Assembly: GCA_963666575.2 (NCBI GenBank)
Contig: CAXXYG010000011.1
Location: forward strand, 62,001-126,000
Direction: 5' to 3'
Length of the DNA: 64,000 nt
DNA from: JABMQB01 sp963666575
GTDB taxonomy: Bacteria; Bacteroidota; Bacteroidia; Bacteroidales; Prolixibacteraceae
Translations under genes and position numbers: made by a program
The notes under the pieces: generated by a model
Seen by the model: the letters and a program-made list of their open reading frames with translations, nothing else
Databases searched by the model: none
Told to the model about the DNA's origin: nothing
In this document: piece by piece, positions 26,594 to 36,475 of the stretch
Position numbering within the stretch: the stretch's first letter is position 1
How the letters are laid out: the number at the start of each line of letters is the position of its first letter

Positions 26594-27853
26594 TTATTTG
26601 TTAAAATATGACGCAGCGTAATCCATGTAGTATTTCCAATCGAGTGAAGTAATATCATGTTTGCCATCACGAACATGATAAGAAATATCTCCATATACAG
26701 GCTTATTTAAAGGTGGCATCTCATTTTTTGCAAAACTTTTCATTCCAAGTAATTCATAAACAGGGGAAGCATAAAAACATGACAAAAACTCTCCTTTCGG
26801 ATCAGCCCATAAATCTTCGGCAGCACTGGCAACAGAAACCGGACGGGGAGCTATCAAGGCAATGAGTTCGTGCTGATCAACCGGTAGAAGATCCTCATTG
26901 TCATTAAATTTTTTGAAATTGTCACAGAACCAATGCGGAAAAACATTGTTGATAGAGGAAACCGTTTCTCCAAATTTCCTTCTTGAAATGGCAGCCCCAC
27001 CACATCCCGAATTATTGGAAATTACCATGGCATACCTTTTATCGGAAGCTGCCGCCCATAAAGCAGTTTTTCCTAATCTTGAATGTCCCATAACAATTAC
27101 CCTTTTCACATTTATCTCTTTATCGGTTTCGAAATAATCCATTACCCTTGATAATCCCCATGCCCAAGTAGCAATTGATCCCCATGAAGAACTAATTCGT
27201 GATGAGTCAAAAAGCTGGTGTACACCATTTTTAAATCCATCATCATAATCAGGGTCTATCTCACCATAATAAAGTGTCGCAACTCCAAATCCCCGGGAAA
27301 TAATTTCTTTCATTGGCCATCTTGAAACAGATTTTCCTCTTCCATTCTCATTTGCCCGGTTATCTAAAGTTCCAATTTTTTCATTGTTTCTCACCCATGT
27401 ATCTGTAATTATAATATCCGTTTCGGTCGATGTCGTATGATTCCCATTAAAATTGTAACCCAAAAAGATCGGTGCATTTTTATAATTCTGTGGCAAATAG
27501 ATAAGAATAACTATTTCTAATTTACGATCGTTATTAATCAACTGAAGGTGGACCTGTTTTCGTTTTGCCAAACCATTCAAAGCATTATCTTTTTGGGAAA
27601 CGATTGTCGATTTTAATTTTCCTGTCCATTCAGGGGCTACTCCGTAAATTTCCTTTTCAAATGATTGATAGATTTCCTTTCGCCTCTTTTCCCAATCTTT
27701 TTTGCTATTAACAGTTAGTCCATTATCGAAAACAAGTGGATCGGGTAATGAATAAACCGGAATTTTTGCTTCATCATAATTGGGTGCAGACTGTTGTGCA
27801 ATCAATAAAAATGAGCCTAGGAGGAAGAAAAGGATACTAAATATTTTTTTCAT
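26594..27853 (-). CDS. CE15-like glucuronoyl esterase
   Basis: A 419-residue secreted alpha/beta hydrolase (signal peptide about 1-19). The nucleophile is Ser258 in VIVMGHSRLGKTALWAA, followed by the CE15-type stretches SNNSGCGGAAISRR and PHWFCDNFKKF, then ASAAEDLWADPKGEFL and a late histidine in DGKHDI. CE15 enzymes cleave the ester between 4-O-methyl-glucuronic acid and lignin alcohols in plant cell walls; bacterial relatives can be broader. It is the last gene of the MFS-to-esterase run and indicates uronic acid esters in the substrate. Confidence in the family is high, in the exact bond modest. Confidence 0.85.
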   Translation of the reverse strand: MKKIFSILFFLLGSFLLIAQQSAPNYDEAKIPVYSLPDPLVFDNGLTVNSKKDWEKRRKEIYQSFEKEIYGVAPEWTGKLKSTIVSQKDNALNGLAKRKQVHLQLINNDRKLEIVILIYLPQNYKNAPIFLGYNFNGNHTTSTETDIIITDTWVRNNEKIGTLDNRANENGRGKSVSRWPMKEIISRGFGVATLYYGEIDPDYDDGFKNGVHQLFDSSRISSSWGSIATWAWGLSRVMDYFETDKEINVKRVIVMGHSRLGKTALWAAASDKRYAMVISNNSGCGGAAISRRKFGETVSSINNVFPHWFCDNFKKFNDNEDLLPVDQHELIALIAPRPVSVASAAEDLWADPKGEFLSCFYASPVYELLGMKSFAKNEMPPLNKPVYGDISYHVRDGKHDITSLDWKYYMDYAASYFNK

Positions 27854-27931
27854 GATAAAATGTTTTAAATCTCTGACTTTGATTTTTTTACCTGCTTTTA
27901 TTCAGTTTTATTTTGTCTGTTTTAAGTATCC

Positions 27932-29071
27932 TTATCTTATGTGTTTATTAAAAAAATCGAAAATACTTTCAATTTCAAATTCATGCCCACCTTTATGTAT
28001 GTTGAATTCAAATCTTTCAGCTTTCCCAAGCTTCTTATAAAATTGGGATGCTTTATCTGCTTCAATTTTAGCCCCGTTCAAATCGAATAACATGTCGTTT
28101 GCACCCATTTGAACCAAGCATGGTCGTGGACAAATTAGTCCGATTACTTGAAAATGCCCTAAACCTCTGTGAGTGTGTGCTTCAGGATTTCTTTTCTCAG
28201 GATCGGAAATTTCCATAAGGTCGGCTTTGCTATCGGTAAAGTATGCCGAAGGTGCCGCAGCTTTAATAAACGGGCACAATGCCGTAGTGTACATGGTGAA
28301 AAAACCTCCCCATGAAAGGCCTGTCATTCCAACACGTTCCTGGTCAATTTCTTCCCGTTCGTTCATTATCGCTTTTGTACTTTCAATTATTTTGTGGATT
28401 TCAAGCCCAATTATACTACTTCCCAATTGTTTTAGCTGTGTATCAAATGTTGTCCTTTCTAAACCAGGCATTTTTTCATCTCCGCTATAGTTGCTGTGCA
28501 TGAGCAATGCAGGAGCCCAAACAATGTATCCTCTTTTTACAGCTTCGTAACCAAAGTTATGGTAGTTTACGCGTGTGTCTAAACCGCAAATAGCTTCGGG
28601 ATTTCCACCGCCCCCGTGCATTGCAATAATCATTGGTGTTTTTCCATGCCGTTTTTTTGGTACCATATACAGCCCGTAAGTATGGATGCCTTCAATAACT
28701 TCAACCCAAACCCGATAAAAATCAGAGTATTTGTCTTCTCCAATTTTTGCGAATTTAGTTATTCTCCCATCGATTTTTTTGGGAGGTGGGTAACCAAAAT
28801 AATTACCAAGTATTTTTCGGTAAGGGAATAAAGAATTTTTATAATCTTCAGTGCTGAAATAATTTGGTTGGAATATTTTAAGTGACCTATCAGTGTTTTC
28901 CTTCGCAAGCTGATTAATATATGATTTAATCTCCAGTCGCTGTTCTTTTCGTATAGGGAATGATTCTGAAAAATTCTCCCGGTATTGTTCAGGTAATTCT
29001 TGTGCAAATGACTGTATTGTTAAAAGAACCAATATGTAGATTGTTGCTGTTTTAGAAGTGAATGTTTTCAT
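27932..29071 (-). CDS. secreted alpha/beta hydrolase (acetyl-esterase-like)
   Basis: A 379-residue protein with a signal peptide (about 1-23). The oxyanion block is MIIAMHGGGGNPEA, the nucleophile Ser253 lies in GMTGLSWGGFFT, and the late histidine is in IHKGGHEFEIES near residue 364. The layout matches dienelactone-hydrolase/acetyl xylan esterase relatives found in polysaccharide loci. It likely removes acetyl or other esters from the glycan before the glycosidases act. It is 5 bp from the GH106-like gene and 78 bp from the CE15 gene. The substrate is an inference. Confidence 0.8.
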   Translation of the reverse strand: MKTFTSKTATIYILVLLTIQSFAQELPEQYRENFSESFPIRKEQRLEIKSYINQLAKENTDRSLKIFQPNYFSTEDYKNSLFPYRKILGNYFGYPPPKKIDGRITKFAKIGEDKYSDFYRVWVEVIEGIHTYGLYMVPKKRHGKTPMIIAMHGGGGNPEAICGLDTRVNYHNFGYEAVKRGYIVWAPALLMHSNYSGDEKMPGLERTTFDTQLKQLGSSIIGLEIHKIIESTKAIMNEREEIDQERVGMTGLSWGGFFTMYTTALCPFIKAAAPSAYFTDSKADLMEISDPEKRNPEAHTHRGLGHFQVIGLICPRPCLVQMGANDMLFDLNGAKIEADKASQFYKKLGKAERFEFNIHKGGHEFEIESIFDFFNKHIR

Positions 29072-29076
29072 TGTAT

Positions 29077-32000
29077 TTAAAAATTGAATGATTGCTTGTT
29101 TGTTTTATTTGTTTCAATAGGTTGGGTCGAAATAATTTGAACCGGCCCCAGTAACCCTGATTTAATTAATGGTACATCAGCCCAAGCGACACGTGTTTGA
29201 TCGCCGGCCAAAATTCTTTCTTGACCAACAATTGTTTTATTGATATTTGTATTTGTGAAACTTTCACTGGTGATTGCATCGCCGACTAACCTGTTTGACC
29301 AGACATTTGCAATTTCTACAATAAGTTCATTGTCACCCTGTTTTATGATTTCTGTAATATCAAAACGGTATGGTTTTGCCCATGTAATACCCAAATTTTC
29401 CCCGTTTAACCAAACCTCTCCAATTTTTGAGAGTTCTCCAAGATCAAGGAAGTATTTCTCATTGTTATTAATGGCAACATCAAATTGAAACTTTTTATGG
29501 TAGGCAGCTAACCCTGAGAAGTATCTAATCCCTTCAATTTTGGAGTCTGTCCAGGAGATTAGTTTTGGGAATGTTACTTTTTCTGGTGCTCCCCACTTTT
29601 TAGGAAACAATACTTCCCAGCTACCTTGTAGTGTTACTTTTTCGGCATAATTATTTATTTTGATTGATTGACCATTTTTTTCTTCTAGTTCCGCTTCTTT
29701 CTCTGTTAATAAGTAAGTACCGTTTTTCTTAAATTCTAATTTTGGAGGATGCTCTTTCCCTTCTGTAATTTGAGTGTAATGATTTTTATTTCCTTTAGCA
29801 TTTTTAAACACAATTAATTGAGAACCTTTTGGAGGAAGAGTTAAAGGTATTGTGATGTTTCCTTTGTTATGCTTATAAATTGAAATAGGTATTATTTCTC
29901 CTAAAATCGGATTCCAGACTTCAGGAACTTTATCACCTGAGCGAAAACTACAATTGCGTGAAATCCATTGGTTTGTAGTGTTTCTTACAAAGTAAAAGTT
30001 TAGCTCTTCTTTTTTATAGTGGATATAGTCTAATATGAATTTTTCTTTATCTACATAATCAATGTCAGGCGAAATATTCAAATATTCTAAGGCTTTGACG
30101 GGAGTAATTTTCGAATAGATCTTACCAGTATTTTTAACTTCTGAAACATCGCTCCAAAGTTTATTAATTAGTAGATTTCCTTCATCGGCAGTTATCGGTT
30201 GATTTTTTATTTCGTTAATCTGATCAGGTTTTCCTCCTACAATAATTGCTCCCTGTTCTGCTAATTGAATTAGTTTAACCAATACCTCAGGATTTATTAT
30301 TTTCTCGTATTCCAAAGCTAAAATGCTAAATTCAGCACCATTCGACAACACTAATTTTCCATTTTTATATTCAAGATTGTTAATCAAAATTTCGGAGTTT
30401 ATTACCTCGTAGTCATATCCCGCACCAACTCTAAAATGTGTGTTTTTTGGAGTTGCAGCATTTGGAATCTTATCTCCATAATAATATAGGACATCGGCAA
30501 CAAAATCGGTTTCCTGAAAAATATAAGAAAGCCGTGTTAGATATTCAACGAATGGTTTTACTTTTGGCCACCATACTCGTTTATCATTAAAATGCGTACC
30601 TGCTGAATAAACATATCCGGGATAACCGCTGCCTGTAATATTGTGGCTGAATCCATGAAATACTACTCGGTTCATTCCTTCACAAAATGCCTTATCTCCA
30701 TTGGGTTTAATATCGAAAGGACCTTCCTGCCAATGTTGGAATGAAGTAAAAGCTTCTTCTTCAACTATACCTTTTTGATAAATATGCGAAGCGGCAGATA
30801 CCTCCTTTACGATATTTAAAACATCGATACTGTCCTTTTCGTTACTATCCATATAATACCGCGAATGGTTAATCCAAAATTCACCTCTCGGTATATCCAG
30901 TGATCCAAGGGCTTTCAGCGGTTCTGCGGGGCCATTGTAAAGAGGAAACCCCGGACCTCCTGCTTCAGAATTTATTTTTAAACCATATTGGTTACAGATT
31001 TCTTTCGATTTCCGGTACAGGTTATTGATCATTAACTCAGACAATGTTTTTTTGAAGTCAGCCTGTACTTTTTGCGTTATTTTATCTGTGAATAGTTCTG
31101 GTTCAAAAAAAATTGGGATTAGTTTAGAAATATCATATCCATGTTGCTTATTAAATTCGTTAACCAACGATGATGTCCACACAAAACCACGTGCTTCATA
31201 ACTTGCCAGGTAAAAACTTTTTAACGCTGTATTTTTGAAATCGCCTAAAACTGATTGCAATTTGTTGATAATGTATAACAGGTGTGTTTCAACAGCAGTT
31301 GAATCGAAATGGTCGATAGTCAGACCGGCTGATAACGGGCTGGGCATTACAACCTGTTGACCAGAGTTGGAACATATATAACGTTGAATTTCCCATTCTC
31401 CAGGAGGTGTCTCCCAGTTTAGGATATCGTTTTCTTTATCAAAAAATTTAGTAACATTAATAACCTGGCTTGTATCCAGTTTGTTAGTATTGTTTTTCGG
31501 GACTGCCAAAATCGCTACATTTTCGTAGTAATCAGGCCTGCCATTTTCATCAAAAGTAATGAGAGGTTCTCTTCGATGGCCGATAAGCATTTTTTTGGGG
31601 AATGAAACCTCAGGGAAAGGGATTTTAAGGCTCTGTTTGCCACTGCCGCCATTAGTTTTTATTATTGAACGGTAAAGAGACTTGCCTCCATGTTCCGGTT
31701 TTACCCAGCTTCCCCCTGCATTCCAACTACTTGCAAGGTTGAACCCAACTGATAATCCTAATTCGTCAGCTTCATCTATTATAAACTTAATGATTTTAAG
31801 TGATTCTTTACTTAAAAAGGCTGGACCTCTTGGAATCTCATTTCCTTTGGGGACACCTATTTCAAAAAAGTCGAAGCCTCCAATCCCAGCCTCCTTCATA
31901 GCCATTAACTCTTGTTTTGCCCTAAGTGTATCAATATTCCCATTAAGGCACCACCAATAAACTTTTGGTTTTGCAATGGACGGTGGATTGAAAAATCCTT

Positions 32001-32097
32001 GCTTCAGGGTTTCATAATTTTGTTCATCGATTTTATTCTTATTGCACGAAATAAGTATAAAAAGAATTGCTATTAATATGTATAAGTTTTTTTTCAT
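29077..32097 (-). CDS. GH106-like glycoside hydrolase, lipoprotein
   Basis: A 1006-residue paralogue of the protein at 11955-14900. It has a lipoprotein signal (AILFILISCNKN, Cys about 18), then PKVYWWCLNGNIDTLRAKQE near 45-65, ESGGPG replaced by EAGGPGFPLYNG near 378, and IVEEEAFTSFQHWQEGPF near 447. A GH2-like sugar-binding sandwich near the end has LDLGELSKIGEVWLNGENLG. Lipid anchoring suggests it works on the outer membrane, whereas the first paralogue has a plain signal peptide. It lies 12 bp from the sulfatase gene. Activity on alpha-L-rhamnose is expected from the family. Confidence 0.85.
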   Translation of the reverse strand: MKKNLYILIAILFILISCNKNKIDEQNYETLKQGFFNPPSIAKPKVYWWCLNGNIDTLRAKQELMAMKEAGIGGFDFFEIGVPKGNEIPRGPAFLSKESLKIIKFIIDEADELGLSVGFNLASSWNAGGSWVKPEHGGKSLYRSIIKTNGGSGKQSLKIPFPEVSFPKKMLIGHRREPLITFDENGRPDYYENVAILAVPKNNTNKLDTSQVINVTKFFDKENDILNWETPPGEWEIQRYICSNSGQQVVMPSPLSAGLTIDHFDSTAVETHLLYIINKLQSVLGDFKNTALKSFYLASYEARGFVWTSSLVNEFNKQHGYDISKLIPIFFEPELFTDKITQKVQADFKKTLSELMINNLYRKSKEICNQYGLKINSEAGGPGFPLYNGPAEPLKALGSLDIPRGEFWINHSRYYMDSNEKDSIDVLNIVKEVSAASHIYQKGIVEEEAFTSFQHWQEGPFDIKPNGDKAFCEGMNRVVFHGFSHNITGSGYPGYVYSAGTHFNDKRVWWPKVKPFVEYLTRLSYIFQETDFVADVLYYYGDKIPNAATPKNTHFRVGAGYDYEVINSEILINNLEYKNGKLVLSNGAEFSILALEYEKIINPEVLVKLIQLAEQGAIIVGGKPDQINEIKNQPITADEGNLLINKLWSDVSEVKNTGKIYSKITPVKALEYLNISPDIDYVDKEKFILDYIHYKKEELNFYFVRNTTNQWISRNCSFRSGDKVPEVWNPILGEIIPISIYKHNKGNITIPLTLPPKGSQLIVFKNAKGNKNHYTQITEGKEHPPKLEFKKNGTYLLTEKEAELEEKNGQSIKINNYAEKVTLQGSWEVLFPKKWGAPEKVTFPKLISWTDSKIEGIRYFSGLAAYHKKFQFDVAINNNEKYFLDLGELSKIGEVWLNGENLGITWAKPYRFDITEIIKQGDNELIVEIANVWSNRLVGDAITSESFTNTNINKTIVGQERILAGDQTRVAWADVPLIKSGLLGPVQIISTQPIETNKTNKQSFNF

Positions 32098-32109
32098 ATG
32101 AGGTAGGTA

Positions 32110-33615
32110 TTATGGTTTCAAAATGTTAATAGCAAAACTATCTGTGGTAGCTTGCGCCCATTCCTGAATTTTTTTTCGGCATTCATTACGAATATTTTCA
32201 TAATCGTTTGATAAAAGTAGATTGTGAATTTCTCCCGGATCATTTTTGAGATCGAATAGTTGTTCTTCTTTGGAGGTGTATAGGTTATATTTGAATTGTT
32301 TATATCGAACCATCCTTCCTTTGCGGGTAGGATCCTTTTTATAGTCTGCCAGTTCAACAACCAGGTAATCACGCCATTCAGATGAGCTATTTTCAATAAT
32401 TGGTTTTATGCTTTTGCCGGTGAGCGGTTTAGGGTATTCAATGTTCGCATAATCCAGCATAGTTGGCAGAAGGTCGATTTGCGATACTAGGTTTTTCTGA
32501 TTTACTGTTCCTGATGGGATTCTACCGGGATATGATATTATTAATGGTATTTTTGCCGATTCTTCATAAAAGCTCAACTTTGCTGCCCACTTATGGGCTG
32601 TCGCTCCATCTCCATGGTCGGAGGTAAAGATTATCAGGGTATTTCCATCTAAACCATTCTCTTTGAGTGCTGTTAAAACTTTTCCAATTTCGGTGTCAAC
32701 CATTTCTGTAAGTCGGTAATAGGCATTTAGGTATCCTTTCCATTCTAATTCGGTAAATTCTGCATTTGCCAGTTTAGTTTCCAGTCCGTATTCGTTATGG
32801 TATTTTCTTTTATCGGTGATAAATTCAGGTTCATTTTTTTCAATTGGGTGGTTAAATGGTAGTGGAGGAAGGTTTTTTATGTTCCCCGGGTATTCTCCCA
32901 TTACATCGGGTAATTTGTACTTAAATCCATAATGCCTTATTTCAAGAAGCGAATCTTCTTCCGTTACCCAACCATCTTTCCGTGCATACATACAAATATC
33001 GTGGGGATTGTGGTAGCTGACTGCGAGAAAGAATGGTTTTTCTTCATCATATTTATTCAAAAAATCAACAACAGATTCGGTGAGTGGAGGATCTGTTTCA
33101 GCACCTAAAAACCAACGTGGCTCTTCAGGATTCCAGAATGGAAGCACATCAAATCCTTTTATTTCTTTGTTCTTTGCAGCCTTTCGTTGTGGATAACTTT
33201 CGGGCAGATGCCACTTGCCGCCCCAAACCGTTTTATATCCATTTTCTCTTAAAATTTCTCCCGAAGTGATTACATTTTCGTGCATGCTTTGCCCATTCCA
33301 TTCAACGCCTGTTTGATGAGGCATCTTTCCGGAAACAATGCTGCTACGGGCAGGACCACAAACTGGTGATGTACAGTATGCCTGCTTAAACATTATTCCC
33401 TGGTTGGCAAGCAAGTCCATGGCAGGTGTGTTTAAATTAATATTCCCTGCTGCACTCATGGCATAGGAATTCTGCTGGTCGGTAAAAATTAAAAGTATAT
33501 TAGGTTTGTTTATATCGGCCGGTTGTTTTTCATTACATGACAAAAATCCAATTACCAAAACAAACAGAGCAAACTTAAGGAGATTTATCAACCTGCTTTG
33601 ATTATAAATTTGCAT
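32110..33615 (-). CDS. S1-family sulfatase, lipoprotein
   Basis: A 501-residue arylsulfatase-fold protein with a lipoprotein signal (Cys about 27 in FLSCNEK). Cys86 in SPVCGPARSS is the C-x-P-x-R site converted to formylglycine. Metal-ligand regions are seen in LLIFTDQQ and IIFTSDHGDGATAHKW. Such sulfatases remove sulfate from glycans, so the target of this locus is probably sulfated, as in many marine polysaccharides. No anaerobic sulfatase-maturase gene is in the window; it must be elsewhere. It lies between the isomerase and the GH106-like gene, with gaps of 18 and 12 bp. Confidence 0.92.
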   Translation of the reverse strand: MQIYNQSRLINLLKFALFVLVIGFLSCNEKQPADINKPNILLIFTDQQNSYAMSAAGNINLNTPAMDLLANQGIMFKQAYCTSPVCGPARSSIVSGKMPHQTGVEWNGQSMHENVITSGEILRENGYKTVWGGKWHLPESYPQRKAAKNKEIKGFDVLPFWNPEEPRWFLGAETDPPLTESVVDFLNKYDEEKPFFLAVSYHNPHDICMYARKDGWVTEEDSLLEIRHYGFKYKLPDVMGEYPGNIKNLPPLPFNHPIEKNEPEFITDKRKYHNEYGLETKLANAEFTELEWKGYLNAYYRLTEMVDTEIGKVLTALKENGLDGNTLIIFTSDHGDGATAHKWAAKLSFYEESAKIPLIISYPGRIPSGTVNQKNLVSQIDLLPTMLDYANIEYPKPLTGKSIKPIIENSSSEWRDYLVVELADYKKDPTRKGRMVRYKQFKYNLYTSKEEQLFDLKNDPGEIHNLLLSNDYENIRNECRKKIQEWAQATTDSFAINILKP

Positions 33616-33633
33616 AATAATATTTTTTTAGGT

Positions 33634-35073
33634 TTAGTTAATGATAACCGATTCGATATTCAAATAATTAGCAATTTTTTGAATAGTTCCAGCATGGTGG
33701 CCAATTCCTAATGAAAAATGGTGAGTAGGTCCTTCACTGACCCACTTTGTCAGGAATGTCTTAATGTCTGGTTTAAAAAATCCTCTGGTGTTTGTATTTC
33801 CGGTAGGTGGTATTGGTCCAGATACAGATTCACCTTCTGCAATTACAAATTTAAACTTTCCATTGTAGGTTGAATTAATTGAAAGCATAGTAATTGGTCC
33901 TTCTTTGATTTTAAATTCAACGCCGGCTCCATTCCCTGGTTTACCGTGGTATTTTTTCAGGCTACGTAACGCCGGTTTGCCATCGGCTATTGAGATATTA
34001 TGGGGACCATCGTGACCTACCAATACAAAGCCTTCATTGAAATCAATCGGATGAAATTCAGCAAAACTACCACCAATGCCTAAACGGTCGAATATAAACA
34101 AGGCTATCAGTGTTTTTAGGTCTGATTCACCACACATGGGTATGTGTTTTGCAGCAAGCAACGAATTGCCAACAATCAGGTTCGACATTACAGTCCTTAA
34201 TTCGCTATTCTCTGGGCCATTATAATAATATGCTAATCCGTTTAGGTTATTGTCAATAATAAATTTTTCTAAAGCAACACTTACTTTTGCAGCTATCCTT
34301 AAATCGTCATCTTTCAACTTCATTGAGATCGGATCTGAAACCGGATCGGGAGTGTCGAAAAAATCAAGTATCTTATTTTCTGCTTTTTTAATTTCTTCCT
34401 CAGAAACTTTATAAAAGCTATCCATTATTTGGTTGGCTTCGCATTGAACAATATGGCTGCCGAAAAACGAGGTTAGCATGGTTGCATCCGTATGCATATC
34501 TAACATTGCATTTAACGGATGCCCCAGATGGCCGAAATGTGCATTCTTTAAACCATGTAAAACTTTTGCAATACGGCAATATTCATCAATTTGTTGATCT
34601 GCTTCTGCGTCATCGTACAACGAACCAATTATCATATCCGGGACTTTTTTCCCAAACCGAATAGCTGCACCACCAAACTCGGGTAAAGCACAAATGTCAT
34701 CGTTCATTAATTGCATGTAAGTCGATGCCTGTGAATAATCCAGTGCTTTCCGGGGTTGTAAAGCAACCATTACGATAGGCACCTGTAAGGTTTTTATTAT
34801 TATACCAAAGACTCCAGAAGTGGCATAGGTTAACATATTGCAGAAAATTAAATCAAGGTTTGCAGCTTCCAGTTTTTTGACAACCTCATAAGCTTTTTGG
34901 GGATTATCGATCATGCCAAAATCCATAATTGTAGCTTCTTTATCTTTAATTTTTCCAAGAAAAACTTCCTGTTTCTGCATTAACTCATCTAGAAGACCCG
35001 GGAATTGCCCCCAATACTTATCGAATCCTACTCCAAATACTCCGATCCTGTGTGAATTTTTAGTTTTTTCCAT
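33634..35073 (-). CDS. L-fucose/L-arabinose isomerase family protein
   Basis: A 479-residue cytoplasmic protein without a signal peptide. The start region (RIGVFGVGFDKYWGQFPGL) and the block LIFCNMLTYATSGVFGIII are typical of the fucose/arabinose isomerase-like superfamily; the C-terminal part has HDGPHNISIADGKPAL and a late histidine block THHFSLGIGHHAG. These enzymes convert aldoses to ketoses with a divalent metal. It follows the MFS transporter gene and precedes the sulfatase gene, so it would act on the imported sugar. No kinase or aldolase for the ketose is seen nearby. Confidence 0.8.
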   Translation of the reverse strand: MEKTKNSHRIGVFGVGFDKYWGQFPGLLDELMQKQEVFLGKIKDKEATIMDFGMIDNPQKAYEVVKKLEAANLDLIFCNMLTYATSGVFGIIIKTLQVPIVMVALQPRKALDYSQASTYMQLMNDDICALPEFGGAAIRFGKKVPDMIIGSLYDDAEADQQIDEYCRIAKVLHGLKNAHFGHLGHPLNAMLDMHTDATMLTSFFGSHIVQCEANQIMDSFYKVSEEEIKKAENKILDFFDTPDPVSDPISMKLKDDDLRIAAKVSVALEKFIIDNNLNGLAYYYNGPENSELRTVMSNLIVGNSLLAAKHIPMCGESDLKTLIALFIFDRLGIGGSFAEFHPIDFNEGFVLVGHDGPHNISIADGKPALRSLKKYHGKPGNGAGVEFKIKEGPITMLSINSTYNGKFKFVIAEGESVSGPIPPTGNTNTRGFFKPDIKTFLTKWVSEGPTHHFSLGIGHHAGTIQKIANYLNIESVIIN

Positions 35074-35150
35074 TTATATTTATTTACGCTTTGTTATGAG
35101 TTTATTTACGCACTAAGTTGATTTGAATAGAATTTATATTGCATGCATAT
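35074..35150 (-). promoter_or_regulatory. spacer with a candidate GntR operator upstream of the isomerase gene
   Basis: The 11-base sequence ACGCACTAAGT at 35108-35118 is identical to one at 36397-36407 upstream of the MFS gene, both in the 5' leader of a gene under probable control of the adjacent GntR regulator. Bases on both sides are also similar. A palindromic TGCATGCA lies close by, near 35141-35148. Confidence 0.5.
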
Positions 35151-36389
35151 TTATAGGTTAATATATGCCTCGTGTAATTTGATTTTTGGTATTAGAAATA
35201 TAAAAAACAGGAACGCAACTGAATACATTACCCCCGAATAAATCCACATCGGATCGTATGAAAAATTAGTAATAATCAAACCGATAATAGGATTAATAAT
35301 TAATGACGATAATGCTCCCGCAGTTCCTGAAAAACCTACAATCGTTGAAGTTGCAGTCTTCCCGAAAATATCGCTGATGGAAGTAATATAGTTGGTAATC
35401 CAAAGTCCGTGTGCAAAGAATGCAACCGCCAAAAGGAAAATCACAAATCCGGCAGATGGGGCAATTTTAACGAACAGAGCAGGAATTGTTAATAGAGCGG
35501 CAACGCCCATTACTGATTTTCTGGCTATATTCAGATTGTTTGTTTTTTTTAGGATGCCATCGGAGATCCACCCACCCAGCATATTTGAAAATCCTAAGGC
35601 CAGGAATGGTATCCAGAATAAGTTTCCAATGAGTTCGATGCTGGTGCCTCTGGCTTCGTTAAGGTATTTTGGGATCCAAAACATATAAAAATAGAATATG
35701 GGATCAAGCAAAAAACGGATCAGTATGAAAACCCAAACCTCTTTAATCTTCAGGATTCTAATCAGGTTTGGATTATTCTTCTTTTCAGGTTTTTCCTGGA
35801 TCTGAAGCTTTTTTGTTTTACTTCTCTTTGGAAGGAGCAACCATATTACTACCCACAAAAATCCAATAATGCTGGTGGCAACAAATACTCCTCTCCAGCC
35901 TGTAATGCCAATTAAATAGACACAAAGCGGAGGCGCAATTACAGCACCTAACGCCGAACCTCCAATTGCTATTCCATTGGCAAGTGCTTGCCTCTTTTTC
36001 GGAATCCATTCAACAACCGCTTTTATAGCTCCGGGGAAAGCACCTCCTTCACCAACTCCAAGAAAAAACCGGTATAACCCAAATTGAAATGCACTGTTTG
36101 CAAAACTATGGAGTAGAGTTGCAAATGACCAGATTCCTACAGAAATTGCTAAGCCCAGTCGGCTGCCGTAACGGTCGATAAGGATACCACCAACTGTAAA
36201 CATGATGGCATAGCTTATTAAAAAACCAGTATTAATAAAACCATATTCGATATCGGAAATGTGGAAATCTTCTTTAATTCGGATTATCGATATAGAAAGT
36301 ACCTGACGGTCAAGGAAACTCAACGCAGTTGCAATAAATGCCATTGCAACGATAATCCAAGGAATCCATTTAATGTATTTTTTTGTCAT
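35151..36389 (-). CDS. MFS transporter, ACS family (hexuronate/sugar-acid type)
   Basis: A 412-residue protein with 12 membrane segments. The early SFLDRQVLSISIIRIKEDF and the loop GGILIDRYGSRLG with a DRYGSR motif are typical of anion:cation symporters such as ExuT-like hexuronate carriers. It is divergent from the GntR regulator gene and first in the sugar operon. It would move the released monosaccharide or uronic acid across the inner membrane. The transported sugar cannot be read from the sequence. Confidence 0.87.
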   Translation of the reverse strand: MTKKYIKWIPWIIVAMAFIATALSFLDRQVLSISIIRIKEDFHISDIEYGFINTGFLISYAIMFTVGGILIDRYGSRLGLAISVGIWSFATLLHSFANSAFQFGLYRFFLGVGEGGAFPGAIKAVVEWIPKKRQALANGIAIGGSALGAVIAPPLCVYLIGITGWRGVFVATSIIGFLWVVIWLLLPKRSKTKKLQIQEKPEKKNNPNLIRILKIKEVWVFILIRFLLDPIFYFYMFWIPKYLNEARGTSIELIGNLFWIPFLALGFSNMLGGWISDGILKKTNNLNIARKSVMGVAALLTIPALFVKIAPSAGFVIFLLAVAFFAHGLWITNYITSISDIFGKTATSTIVGFSGTAGALSSLIINPIIGLIITNFSYDPMWIYSGVMYSVAFLFFIFLIPKIKLHEAYINL

Positions 36390-36396
36390 GAGCTTA

Positions 36397-36407
36397 ACGC
36401 ACTAAGT
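36397..36407 (-). promoter_or_regulatory. candidate GntR operator upstream of the MFS gene
   Basis: On the minus strand ACTTAGTGCGT, an exact copy of the site at 35108-35118, lies just downstream of the predicted promoter and 8 bases before the MFS start. Its core ACTTAGT is near-palindromic. The position after the -7 box suits repression. Confidence 0.5.
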
Positions 36408-36418
36408 AAATTTGTATG

Positions 36419-36449
36419 CAAATATAACTATTGGCATGTAAAAAACAAA
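36419..36449 (-). promoter_or_regulatory. Bacteroidota-type promoter for the MFS-esterase operon
   Basis: On the minus strand TTTG (complement of 36446-36449), then exactly 19 bases, then TATATTTG (complement of 36419-36426). This fits the TTTG-N(17-23)-TAnnTTTG consensus of the phylum closely. Confidence 0.7.
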
Positions 36450-36467
36450 TCCTAGCTAATTATTTTT

Positions 36468-36475
36468 TATATTTG
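36468..36475 (+). promoter_or_regulatory. -7 box of the GntR gene
   Basis: TATATTTG on the plus strand, 22 bases before the GntR start, matches TAnnTTTG. No convincing -33 element was seen at the usual distance. Confidence 0.45.
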
